NCBI GenBank assembly: GCA_938008535.1
Contig: CALLKF010000005.1
Location: 1-64,000, forward strand
Direction of reading: 5' to 3'
Source of the DNA: an uncultured Saprospirales bacterium
Lineage (GTDB): Bacteria; Bacteroidota; Bacteroidia; Chitinophagales; JADIYW01
DNA: 64,000 nt
Numbering within the stretch: position 1 is the stretch's first letter; each line of letters begins with the position of its first letter. The position numbers and the translations under genes were made by a program. The notes under the pieces were generated by a model. That model was not told the origin of the DNA, made no database searches, and saw only the letters and a list, made by a program, of their open reading frames with translations. This document shows, one piece after another, positions 17,229 through 25,273 of this stretch.

Positions 17229-18317
17229 TTATAAAAATACTAGCGAAGCCATCGCCAACACAATAAAAATCAATACAAAAAACGAATAAAGAATATAAAT
17301 GAGTAGTGATTTAAAAAATGTTTTTAGATAAGAATCATTGTATATTCGTTTTAAGGATAGAAATAAATAAACAAATATTCCTAAATAAATCCATTCGTTT
17401 GCATTAACATCAAACAACCTACTTATTGTAAAATTAATTAACAATAATAATAGAATGATAGTATGTAAATGGAATCCAAAAATCAAATGATCTGCATAAT
17501 ATAATTTATTTTTCCTGTATACAATTTTTAATATTAATGCAAAAAATGGAAATAATAAGAAAATCCAATAGTGCATTTTATGCATAAAGTTTTCAAGATA
17601 ATCATGTACAAACTCTTGTGGTGATTTAGCTTTTTCATTTATAAAAAATAGTTTTAGCTTCTTAATAAAAAAGCCGTCTCTTTTATTCTTAGGCAAACTA
17701 TCTTGTTGTTTTTTATAATCAGCTTCAGTGTTTAAATTTTTATTAAATGTATTGTTTATAAGAGTGTCATCTGAATCTGTAGAAAAAACTACAAATCCGT
17801 TATCTATAATAGAGATGTTCTTTTTTCCAGTATCTTCGATATTAGTTTTTTGTGACTTATCAGTATTTTCACCTAATTCTTTTCCAAATAAATATCCAAT
17901 TTTATAAGACTTTATTATTTGATTTGAGTCATCTTTTGTTTTGGCATTTTTTAGTGCTTCCTTAAATTCAGCTTCAGTTATACCAACTTTATGAGTTGAA
18001 TGCAAATCTGGAATGATACTATGAAAAAAGAAAAATAAAAACGAAGTAAACACGAACAACCGAACTGGATGCACATAACGAACACGTTTGCCTTTTAAAT
18101 ATTCTAAGGTAAGAAAACCAGGTTTTATGAAAAGATATTTTACGGTTTGCAAAAATTTAGAATCGAAATGTGTGATGTCACCAATTACATGGCTTAATTG
18201 ATGTTTAAATGTTTCTTTTATTTCGATGTTTTCCTGACCGCAATGCGAACAAAAATGATCTGCTACAAAATGACCGCAGTTTAGGCAATTTTTTTCGGTA
18301 CGTAATTTGTTCGACAT
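17229..18317 (-). CDS. DUF3667 membrane protein with zinc ribbon
   Basis: A 362-residue protein when started at the ATG at 18317 (MSNKLRTEKNC); a TTG at 18338 would add seven residues. The N-terminus carries a zinc ribbon, CLNCG...CSHCGQ, followed by the DUF3667 signature KHQLSHVIGDITHFDSKFLQ and LTLEYLKGKRVRYVHPVRL. Hydrophobic segments near residues 88-105 and four more in the last 120 residues place it in the inner membrane. A charged, poorly conserved region separates them. DUF3667 proteins are common in Bacteroidota and of unknown function. Confidence 0.85.
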   Translation of the reverse strand: MSNKLRTEKNCLNCGHFVADHFCSHCGQENIEIKETFKHQLSHVIGDITHFDSKFLQTVKYLFIKPGFLTLEYLKGKRVRYVHPVRLFVFTSFLFFFFHSIIPDLHSTHKVGITEAEFKEALKNAKTKDDSNQIIKSYKIGYLFGKELGENTDKSQKTNIEDTGKKNISIIDNGFVVFSTDSDDTLINNTFNKNLNTEADYKKQQDSLPKNKRDGFFIKKLKLFFINEKAKSPQEFVHDYLENFMHKMHYWIFLLFPFFALILKIVYRKNKLYYADHLIFGFHLHTIILLLLLINFTISRLFDVNANEWIYLGIFVYLFLSLKRIYNDSYLKTFFKSLLIYILYSFFVLIFIVLAMASLVFL

Positions 18318-18364
18318 TATTCTTAAATTCGATTGCAAATTAATTAATTTTATTTTCTTTATTT

Positions 18365-18817
18365 ATGAAACATCAATTCTTTTCTTTCTTGATTTTATTT
18401 TCAACAATTATAGTATATGCACAAAAATCAACCAAAATAAAAACAACAAAACCAACTGCACAAAAAATAGTAAGACCAACAACACAAAAATTGCCACGTT
18501 TAATATTTATGCAATTAATAGATTCAACAGATAAATTTGTGCTTAACGATCAAACAAAATTTTCGCATGTTGATGTTCCAAAATCAAAATATAATTTATT
18601 TTTAAGCTATGTGAAAGACTCTGCAGTTGCGGAAATTCCGTTGGTTAAATCACCAGTCTATTATAATTTTACACTAAGCAATGGTACTATTATTAATGGT
18701 GATGTTTTTTGGAATGATAAATCGAGTTGCATAGTTTTTACAACAAACGGCAATAAATATGTCAACTTTTTTACTAAAGATGGTGTGCAACAATTAAAAG
18801 CAATTTTTAAATTGTAA
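18365..18817 (+). CDS. Exported protein of unknown function
   Basis: A 150-residue protein with a signal peptide (FFSFLILFSTIIVYAQ, cleavage after about residue 19). A Lys/Thr-rich linker (about 20-45) leads into a small beta-rich domain (residues 45-150) with FTLSNGTIINGDVFW and NKYVNFFTKDGVQQLKAIF. No lipobox. I do not recognise the family. It is separated from the flippase gene by 30 bp and could be co-transcribed with it, though a promoter-like box lies between them. Confidence 0.6.
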   Translation: MKHQFFSFLILFSTIIVYAQKSTKIKTTKPTAQKIVRPTTQKLPRLIFMQLIDSTDKFVLNDQTKFSHVDVPKSKYNLFLSYVKDSAVAEIPLVKSPVYYNFTLSNGTIINGDVFWNDKSSCIVFTTNGNKYVNFFTKDGVQQLKAIFKL

Positions 18818-18847
18818 AAATCCTTATCTTTCGCACATTAATATTCT

Positions 18848-20311
18848 ATGCGAAAATCGTTTCTGTTTAATGTTTTTTTTATGGTGTTTGTCAATTTCTT
18901 GATAAAGCCATTTTGGGTTTTTGGAATCGATAGAACAGTTCAAAATCAATTGGGTGAAACTGATTATGGTTTGTATTTTGCTATTTTTAATTTCACTTAT
19001 CTTTTTCAAATTTTATTAGATTTCGGTTTTCAAAATTACAACAGCCGCGAAGTTGCAGCTAATAATTCTAAGATTGATGAATTGCTACCAACTATTTTTT
19101 CTTTTAAGATGATGTTGTTAGTTGTGTATTTATTCTTGTGCATCGCCATTGCGTATCCGTTAGGTTATTTAGAAAAACCATTTATTTGGATTATTTTATG
19201 CAGTCAAATTTTATTGTCATTCAATATTTATTTGCGTTCCAATATTTCAGCACATCAACAATTTATAAAAGATGCATTGCTTTCAGTGTTAGATAAAACA
19301 TTGATGATTGTTTTTTGTGGAATCTTAATTTGGAGCAATTTCTCTTCTTTAAAATTGACCATTTTTAATTTTGCTTTAGCACAATTACTTGCTTATTTCA
19401 TTACGTTTTTGGTGTGTTTGTTTTTCTCACTGCGCTTAACAAATAAACTCGTTTTTAATTTTAATTTTCAACAATTTAAAACCATTGCAACAGAAACATT
19501 GCCATACGCATTGATTCATTTTTTAATGACTACATATTACCGAGTTGATGGCGTTATGTTGGAAAAATTGCAAGGTATAAATGGTGCGTACGAAACTGGA
19601 ATTTACGCACAAGGTTATCGAATTATGGAGTCGCTGAATAATATTGGTTATTTGCTGGCAAGTATTTTGTTGCCATTGTTTGCGTATAAAATAGTAAACA
19701 AACAAGATGTAAAACTAATTCTAAAATCTGGCTTTAATATTATCTTTTGTATCACGGTTTCTGTGGTAGTGTGTTTGTTTTATTATCGTTTTGAGATTAT
19801 GGATTTGCTATATAAATCAACAGATACAGTATATTCTTCAGATGTGTTTGGTTATTTATTACTGAATTTTTTTCCAGTTGGTTTGTTATACGTTATTGGC
19901 ACATTACTTACTGCGAATAAAAATTTTAAAACGATGATTTACACATTGGTTTTTGCAGTGTTGTTGAATATTGCTCTCAACTTTTATTTGATAAAAAACT
20001 TTGGTGCTAAAGGTGCTGGACAAGCAACATTGATTACGCAATTGTTTATGTTGATTTGTTATTCGGTTTATAGCTTTTCTATTTTTAGCATTAATCTAAA
20101 TTTTAAATACATACTGCAATTGTTGGCTTTTGTTGGTTTATGTTTGTTTGATATTTACATCATTCCAAAAGAAGTGGTGTCCAATACTGAAACGAAAACA
20201 TTTTTGTTGCAACTCGTTGTGTATTTTATTTTCGTGCCTTTTAATATTTATATCACAGGTTTAATTACAATGGATACATTGAAATTAAAAGTTGGCGTTG
20301 TAGAAGAATAA
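18848..20311 (+). CDS. Polysaccharide flippase family membrane protein (Wzx-like)
   Basis: A 487-residue integral membrane protein with about twelve to fourteen hydrophobic helices, of the MATE/MOP flippase superfamily. The N-terminal GETDYGLYFAIFNFTYLFQ with the following FGFQNYNSREVA is typical of oligosaccharide flippases, as is the central LPYALIHFLMTTYYRVDGVML and GIYAQGYRIMESL. The family flips lipid-linked sugars across the inner membrane. No glycosyltransferase cluster surrounds it, so the cargo is unknown. A TATCTTTC box (18825-18832), one base from consensus, precedes the ATG by 15 bp. It converges on gatA with only 10 bp between stops. Confidence 0.85.
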   Translation: MRKSFLFNVFFMVFVNFLIKPFWVFGIDRTVQNQLGETDYGLYFAIFNFTYLFQILLDFGFQNYNSREVAANNSKIDELLPTIFSFKMMLLVVYLFLCIAIAYPLGYLEKPFIWIILCSQILLSFNIYLRSNISAHQQFIKDALLSVLDKTLMIVFCGILIWSNFSSLKLTIFNFALAQLLAYFITFLVCLFFSLRLTNKLVFNFNFQQFKTIATETLPYALIHFLMTTYYRVDGVMLEKLQGINGAYETGIYAQGYRIMESLNNIGYLLASILLPLFAYKIVNKQDVKLILKSGFNIIFCITVSVVVCLFYYRFEIMDLLYKSTDTVYSSDVFGYLLLNFFPVGLLYVIGTLLTANKNFKTMIYTLVFAVLLNIALNFYLIKNFGAKGAGQATLITQLFMLICYSVYSFSIFSINLNFKYILQLLAFVGLCLFDIYIIPKEVVSNTETKTFLLQLVVYFIFVPFNIYITGLITMDTLKLKVGVVEE

Positions 20312-20321
20312 ATTTCGGAAT

Positions 20322-21749
20322 TTAAGCTAAGTTATCGGAGAACATCAACGAACTTGAGAACGCTAACAGTTTTTCTTCGTTCCATCTTGCAGTCATTAAT
20401 TGCATGCCAATTGGTAAGTTGTTTTTGGTATGATATAAAGGCAACGAAATAGCTGGAATGCCTGCAATATTTGCTTGCACCGTAAAAATATCCCCTAAAA
20501 AAGAAGTAATCGGATCGGACACTGCACCAATTTTATACGCTGGTGTTGGTGCTGTTGGACAAACAATAAAGTCAACTTCTTCTAACGTTTGTTTTGTTTT
20601 TCCAGCAACCAATCTGCGCACTTTTTGTGCTTTAGAATAATAGGCATCATAGTAACCGGCACTCAACACAAATGTGCCACACATGATTCTACGTTGCACT
20701 TCTTTGCCAAATCCTTGTGAACGAGTAAGTTTATAGGTTTGTTCCAAATCAGTTGCTTCTTTTGCATGATACCCAAATCGAACACCATCAAATCTTGATA
20801 AATTAGAAGATGCTTCTGCTGTTGTTAAAACATAATATGCTGGAACGATATAATCTAATTCGGCAAAATCAATTGGCTGAATTTCGTGTCCATCACTTTT
20901 TAATTTTTCTAAAAAAGATAAACATGCATCGCGCACTTCAGCATCAATGCTTTCATGTTCTACAACATTTTTGTAGTATGCAATTTTATATTTTTTTTCT
21001 TGTTTTAAATTTTTGGAATAAATTGGAACAGCTTTTTGAGAGCAAGTTGCATCATAATCATCACCACCAGCAATTACTTCTAAAATCAACGCAGCATCTT
21101 CAATGTTGTGCGTAAACGTTCCAATTTGATCGAAAGAAGAACCATACGCAATTAAACCATATCTTGAAACTCTACCATACGTTGGTTTTAAGCCAATGAT
21201 ACCGCAAAAACTTGCTGGTTGGCGAATGCTGCCACCTGTATCAGAACCCAATGCTGCCATGCATAAATCAGCAGCTACTGATGCAGCTGCACCACCTGAT
21301 GAACCACCAGAAACCAACGTGTTGTCAATTGGGTTTTTTACAGCACCATAAAATGAATTTTCATTGGAGCCACCCATTGCAAATTCATCGCAGTTGGTTC
21401 GGCCAATAATAATAGCATCTGCAGCAATTAGTTTTTCAATTACCGTTGCAGAATAAGGTGATTTAAATCCTTCTAAAATTTTAGAAGATGCTGTTGCAAA
21501 ATGATTTTTGTAAACGATATTGTCTTTAATAGAAATTACCAAACCAGCTAGTTTTCCGATTGGTTGATTGTTGGCAATTTTTGTATCTGTAGATTTTGCA
21601 GCAGCAATGGCACTTGCTTCAAATACTTCTACAAATGCATTTAAGTGTTGATGTTGCTGAATTGTTTGAATGTATGAACGTGTAATTGTCTCGCAAGTAG
21701 TTTGTTTATTCAATAAATCATCTTGCAGTTTCTTGAGCGACCTGTACAC
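20322..21749 (-). CDS. gatA: Asp-tRNA(Asn)/Glu-tRNA(Gln) amidotransferase subunit A
   Basis: A 475-residue amidase that releases ammonia from glutamine for transamidation of misacylated tRNA. The Ser-cisSer-Lys triad is visible: Lys in VISIKDNIV (about residue 73), cis-Ser in VSGGSSGGAAASVA, and nucleophile Ser in GSDTGGSIRQPASF. GLKPTYGRVSRYGLIAYGSSFDQIG is diagnostic of GatA rather than other amidases. It needs GatB and GatC, which are not in the window. It starts 21 bp after tatA on the same strand, a pairing common in the phylum. Confidence 0.96.
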   Translation of the reverse strand: MYRSLKKLQDDLLNKQTTCETITRSYIQTIQQHQHLNAFVEVFEASAIAAAKSTDTKIANNQPIGKLAGLVISIKDNIVYKNHFATASSKILEGFKSPYSATVIEKLIAADAIIIGRTNCDEFAMGGSNENSFYGAVKNPIDNTLVSGGSSGGAAASVAADLCMAALGSDTGGSIRQPASFCGIIGLKPTYGRVSRYGLIAYGSSFDQIGTFTHNIEDAALILEVIAGGDDYDATCSQKAVPIYSKNLKQEKKYKIAYYKNVVEHESIDAEVRDACLSFLEKLKSDGHEIQPIDFAELDYIVPAYYVLTTAEASSNLSRFDGVRFGYHAKEATDLEQTYKLTRSQGFGKEVQRRIMCGTFVLSAGYYDAYYSKAQKVRRLVAGKTKQTLEEVDFIVCPTAPTPAYKIGAVSDPITSFLGDIFTVQANIAGIPAISLPLYHTKNNLPIGMQLMTARWNEEKLLAFSSSLMFSDNLA

Positions 21750-21770
21750 GTATAAAAAAATTAAAATTGA

Positions 21771-21989
21771 TTATTTATTTTCCGACAATTTTTTGGCTTC
21801 GTCTTCTTTCATGCCTTTGTCGAATTCATCTTGTAAGTTTGCTTTAGCAGCATTGAATTCACGCACACCTTTGCCAATACCACGCATTAGTTCTGGAATT
21901 TTTTTTCCACCAAAAAGAAAAACGACTACCAATAATATGATTAACCATTCGCCGCCACCAGGCATACTGAACAATAATAAATTTGTCAT
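21771..21989 (-). CDS. tatA: Twin-arginine translocase subunit TatA
   Basis: A 72-residue protein with the TatA plan: one short N-terminal membrane helix (EWLIILLVVVFLFGGKKIPEL, about residues 14-34), the FGGKKIPEL hinge, an amphipathic helix (GIGKGVREFNAAKANLQDEF) and a charged tail ending KKLSENK. TatA oligomers form the pore for folded proteins with twin-arginine signals. TatC is not in the window. Upstream of gatA on the same strand. Confidence 0.94.
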   Translation of the reverse strand: MTNLLLFSMPGGGEWLIILLVVVFLFGGKKIPELMRGIGKGVREFNAAKANLQDEFDKGMKEDEAKKLSENK

Positions 21990-22075
21990 GTTGTTTTATT
22001 TACATACAAAGTTAATACAATTTGAGTTGATTTGTGCGAGTATTTGCTGATTAGTTGTGTTATTATTGCTTAAAA

Positions 22076-22462
22076 TCATTCATCATCATCTTTAAATTTA
22101 TCAATTTCACGTCGGTCTTTTTTGGTTGGACGACCAACACCTTTATCACGCACTTCATAAAAAATAGCTGGAAATTTAAGTTTTTCTTTTTCTTCAGGTG
22201 GTGTTAAATCTTCGTAACATAATAAAGCTAATGGAGCACCAACTCGTTTCTCTATCAATTTTATGGATTTTAATATCAATTTTTCACCTTGTTTATTGAT
22301 GTGTACCGTTTGTCCAACTTTTAACATGTACGATGCTTTTACGCTGTCGCCGTCGATTTTTATTTTCCCAGCAGCACATGCGTCGCTTGCCAACGTTCTA
22401 GTTTTATAGATACGAATTGCCCAAAGCCATTTATCGATGCGTGTTTTCTGTATTTCTGACAT
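22076..22462 (-). CDS. S4-domain RNA-binding protein (Hsp15/HslR-like)
   Basis: A 128-residue protein. The S4 domain occupies about residues 8-70, starting TRIDKWLWAIRIYKTRTLA and including AGKIKIDGDSVKASY. A basic tail with GVGRPTKKDRREIDKF closes the protein, as in Hsp15. E. coli Hsp15 binds stalled 50S subunits that carry peptidyl-tRNA and helps recycle them. Assignment to that function is by family. The gene is 86 bp upstream of tatA on the same strand. Confidence 0.88.
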   Translation of the reverse strand: MSEIQKTRIDKWLWAIRIYKTRTLASDACAAGKIKIDGDSVKASYMLKVGQTVHINKQGEKLILKSIKLIEKRVGAPLALLCYEDLTPPEEKEKLKFPAIFYEVRDKGVGRPTKKDRREIDKFKDDDE

Positions 22463-22511
22463 TTTTTTGGTATGGTATTTGAAATACAGCTAATGTATTA
22501 AACTATTTTTA

Positions 22512-22519
22512 TAATTTTG
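22512..22519 (+). promoter_or_regulatory. Bacteroidota -7 box four bases before an ATG
   Basis: TAATTTTG is a perfect TAnnTTTG box and lies four bases ahead of the ATG at 22524, the same spacing as at 15977. No clear -33 TTTG was found. Confidence 0.45.
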
Positions 22520-22523
22520 TATC

Positions 22524-22961
22524 ATGAAGAAGATATTCTTACTATCAATTTTAACTATTTTAATTTTTGTTGGATTTGCAAAAAAACCACCCAAAAAACC
22601 AAAAATTAAACCAATTACTACTTGGATTGAACCTCCAAAGCCAAAAGTTATTTACGGAAAATGGTCTTGGTTTGAAACGGATTGTTGCGGAATTCGACAT
22701 GGAATTTCAAATCCTCAAAATACAAATGATGAAATTGAACTGGAAATTAAAAGCGACAATACTTTTATGGAAGTTCATACAAAAAAGAATACTTTGCCAA
22801 GAGCCGGAAATGTAATTTTATTTAAAGAAAATAACGTGGATATGATTCAGTTTAATGATGAACGTTCTGCGCAATATTTTTTATCATCGAATAGCGATAC
22901 GTTAACAATTAGTTGGAAACATTTAGAGTTACAAACAGAAAAGTATATTCGTAAAAAATAA
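22524..22961 (+). CDS. Exported lipocalin-like small protein
   Basis: A 145-residue protein with an N-terminal signal segment (IFLLSILTILIFVGFA) followed by a Pro/Lys-rich linker (KKPPKKPKIKP). The remaining 100 residues start YGKWSWFETDCCG, contain repeated beta-strand patterns (EIELEIKSDNTFMEV; NVDMIQFNDE) and end with SDTLTISWKHLELQTEKYIRK. This is the layout of lipocalin-like domains in Bacteroidota, with a GKW start and a TLTI near the end. The adjacent Cys-Cys is unusual. Ligand unknown. Confidence 0.6.
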   Translation: MKKIFLLSILTILIFVGFAKKPPKKPKIKPITTWIEPPKPKVIYGKWSWFETDCCGIRHGISNPQNTNDEIELEIKSDNTFMEVHTKKNTLPRAGNVILFKENNVDMIQFNDERSAQYFLSSNSDTLTISWKHLELQTEKYIRKK

Positions 22962-22975
22962 TTCTTATAGGTAGT

Positions 22976-24097
22976 TTAAACCAATTGGATTAATTCGGTT
23001 ATCAATTTAATTACTTCATCTATTTCTTTTTTTGTGGTGTATTTCCCAAAGCTAAATCGTATTGATTTTTCTGCTAAATCTCTTGTCAAACCCATTGCAG
23101 TTAAAACATGAGATGGTAAATTTTCTGCTGAGGTACATGCTGAACCTGTTGCTACTGCTAATTTATTTTTTGTGTGATGAATAAAATCTACTGCTTTGAA
23201 TGGAAATGTAATGTTTGATGTGTTTGGCAAACGCTTTGCGTCTTTACCGTTTATAGTTATTTGATTCTTGAAATTTTCTTGTAAAGTATTTTCAAAATAA
23301 TTTCGCAAATTTTCAATTTCTGTAGTTATTGAAATAAGTTCGCATGCTTTGCCAAACCCAACAATTGCTGGTACATTCAGCGTTCCGCTACGAATGTTGC
23401 GCTCATGTCCACCACCATGTAAAAAAGTTTCTAATGAAACACGTGGATTCTTTCTGCGAAAATACAAAGCGCCAATTCCTTTTGGACCATAAAATTTATG
23501 TGCAGAAATACACATCAAATCAATACCATCTTTTTGTATATCAACAGAAATTTTTCCAATTGCTTGAGTAGCATCACACAAAAAAATAGAATTTTTAGCA
23601 TGCACAATTTTTGAAATTTCTTTGATGTTTTGAATGACACCAGTTTCATTATTTGCATACATCACAGAAACTAAAATTGTTTTTTCGGTAATTGATTTTT
23701 CTAATTCTTGTAAATCAATTAATCCATTTTTATCTACTCTTAAGTAAGTAATTTGAGCACCTTTTTTTTTTAAAAAAGCACAAGTATCCAGTACTGCTTT
23801 ATGTTCAGTTTCAACTGTAACAATGTGGTTTCCATTCTGCTGATATAAATTGTAAATTCCTTTTATGGCAATATTTATTGCTTCGGTAGCACCAGATGTA
23901 AAAATAATTTCTTGCGCATCGCAGTTAATAGTTTTAGCTATTTGCTTACGTGCATGTTCTACTGCATCTTTTGCTTGCACACCAAATAGGTGAGTTGCAC
24001 TTGCAGCATTGCCAAACTTTTCAGAAAAGTAAGGCAACATTGTTTGCAATACATTTAAATCTACAGGTGTGGTAGCATTATAATCTAAATAAATCAC
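22976..24097 (-). CDS. Cysteine desulfurase (NifS/IscS family)
   Basis: A 373-residue PLP enzyme that takes sulfur from cysteine for iron-sulfur clusters and thiolated tRNA. It begins MIYLDYNATTPVD, as in this family. Other motifs are FTSGATEAINIAIKG, VETEHKAVLDTC (active-site His), the PLP lysine in CISAHKFYGPKGIGAL, and the persulfide cysteine in TGSACTSAENLPSHVLTAMG near residue 325. The short loop around that Cys with SHVLTAMG fits group I (IscS/NifS). No iscU neighbours are present. Confidence 0.93.
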   Translation of the reverse strand: MIYLDYNATTPVDLNVLQTMLPYFSEKFGNAASATHLFGVQAKDAVEHARKQIAKTINCDAQEIIFTSGATEAINIAIKGIYNLYQQNGNHIVTVETEHKAVLDTCAFLKKKGAQITYLRVDKNGLIDLQELEKSITEKTILVSVMYANNETGVIQNIKEISKIVHAKNSIFLCDATQAIGKISVDIQKDGIDLMCISAHKFYGPKGIGALYFRRKNPRVSLETFLHGGGHERNIRSGTLNVPAIVGFGKACELISITTEIENLRNYFENTLQENFKNQITINGKDAKRLPNTSNITFPFKAVDFIHHTKNKLAVATGSACTSAENLPSHVLTAMGLTRDLAEKSIRFSFGKYTTKKEIDEVIKLITELIQLV

Positions 24098-24121
24098 ACC
24101 TTAAAGATATGAAAGATAAAG

Positions 24122-24649
24122 TTACCAGCAATCTTGAACTGTTCTTTTAACTAATGCAGTGTTAATGCCATAATTTTTCCATCTGTTCAAAATGTCTTGT
24201 ACTTTTGTTTCGTCCATTTGTGGCGTTCTACTTAAAATCCAAAAAGTAGTTTTTGTTGGATCAGATGTAACAGCATAAGAATAATCGTCCGCAATTTCAA
24301 CAATCCAATAATTTGAAGAAGTTGGTTGTTGACCAAAAAATCCAACTCTTAATTTTGTGTTGTTAGAATTAGGTTCAACTGTTGCGCGACCTTCAATCTG
24401 TGATGCTTGTCCATTTGCAGTAATCTGTTTGTTAACTACTTTAATAGAACCATCTGGATTTGCCGTATATTCAGCAGTGATACACTTTGCTCCTAAAGAA
24501 AATATTTGTGGTAAAGATGCAATTTCGTACCATTTTCCAGCATATCTTCCAAGGTCAATTGACGTTGAAGTAGTAGTTATTGGTGTTAAGTTAGTTGGAA
24601 TGCAACCGCTGATGAGCGCTACTGATAGAATTAAGATTAGATTTTTCAT
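24122..24649 (-). CDS. Bacterial lipocalin (Blc family) lipoprotein
   Basis: A 175-residue lipoprotein: signal peptide with lipobox ALISGC (Cys16), then a mature lipocalin. The first structurally conserved region is LGRYAGKWYEIASLPQIF, including the G-x-W motif. NYWIVEIADDYSYAVTSDP and FWILSRTPQMDE match the Blc family, which sits in the outer membrane and binds fatty acids or lysophospholipids. Length is normal for Blc. It follows the cysteine desulfurase gene upstream on the same strand (24 bp apart). Confidence 0.9.
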   Translation of the reverse strand: MKNLILILSVALISGCIPTNLTPITTTSTSIDLGRYAGKWYEIASLPQIFSLGAKCITAEYTANPDGSIKVVNKQITANGQASQIEGRATVEPNSNNTKLRVGFFGQQPTSSNYWIVEIADDYSYAVTSDPTKTTFWILSRTPQMDETKVQDILNRWKNYGINTALVKRTVQDCW

Positions 24650-24783
24650 TTTTGAAATATTTTAAGTAACAACAATAGAATTCAGTTTTTGTTTAAGATA
24701 AATCAAAAAAAATTAAACAAAATATAAATTCGATACTTTGAAATCAATTTATTATTTTCAACATCATATAAATACATACCTAA

Positions 24784-25188
24784 ATGAAGAAAATTGACCA
24801 CATTGGAGTTGCAGTGAAAAATTTAGAAGCATCTAATGATTTGTTTTCTAAGTTATTTAACCGAAAACCTTTTCATCATGAAACATTGGAGACACAACAA
24901 TTAAATGTGTCTTTTTTTAAATTAGAGGATACAAAAGTCGAACTATTAGAACCGATTTCCGAAAAAAGTACGGTGCATAAATTTTTACAAACCAAAGGTG
25001 AAGGCATTCATCATGTTGCATTTGAAGTAGATGATATTTATGCAGAAATGGAACGTTTAAAGAATGAAGGATTTTTACCATTAACTGAAAAACCTTATGT
25101 TGGTGCATTGAATAAGTTAGTTTGTTTCTTTCATCCAAAAACTACGAATGGTGTGTTGGTTGAGTTGTGCCAGAAGATGGAACACTAA
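24784..25188 (+). CDS. mce: Methylmalonyl-CoA epimerase
   Basis: A 134-residue vicinal-oxygen-chelate protein. Two beta-alpha-beta modules are seen: KKIDHIGVAVKNLEASNDLF (with metal-binding His) and GEGIHHVAFEVDDIYAEM (second His), with a late Glu in GVLVELCQ. It epimerises (R)- and (S)-methylmalonyl-CoA in propionate metabolism. The match to the epimerase subfamily is strong. Methylmalonyl-CoA mutase is not in this window. It lies 86 bp upstream of the caspase-like gene but a functional link is not evident. Confidence 0.9.
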   Translation: MKKIDHIGVAVKNLEASNDLFSKLFNRKPFHHETLETQQLNVSFFKLEDTKVELLEPISEKSTVHKFLQTKGEGIHHVAFEVDDIYAEMERLKNEGFLPLTEKPYVGALNKLVCFFHPKTTNGVLVELCQKMEH

Positions 25189-25273
25189 TTAAACGGATTT
25201 TGAAGTTTTGTATACTATCATAATTTTCTGGTATCTAACTTGTCATTCGATATTATTTTCTATATTTTTAAGT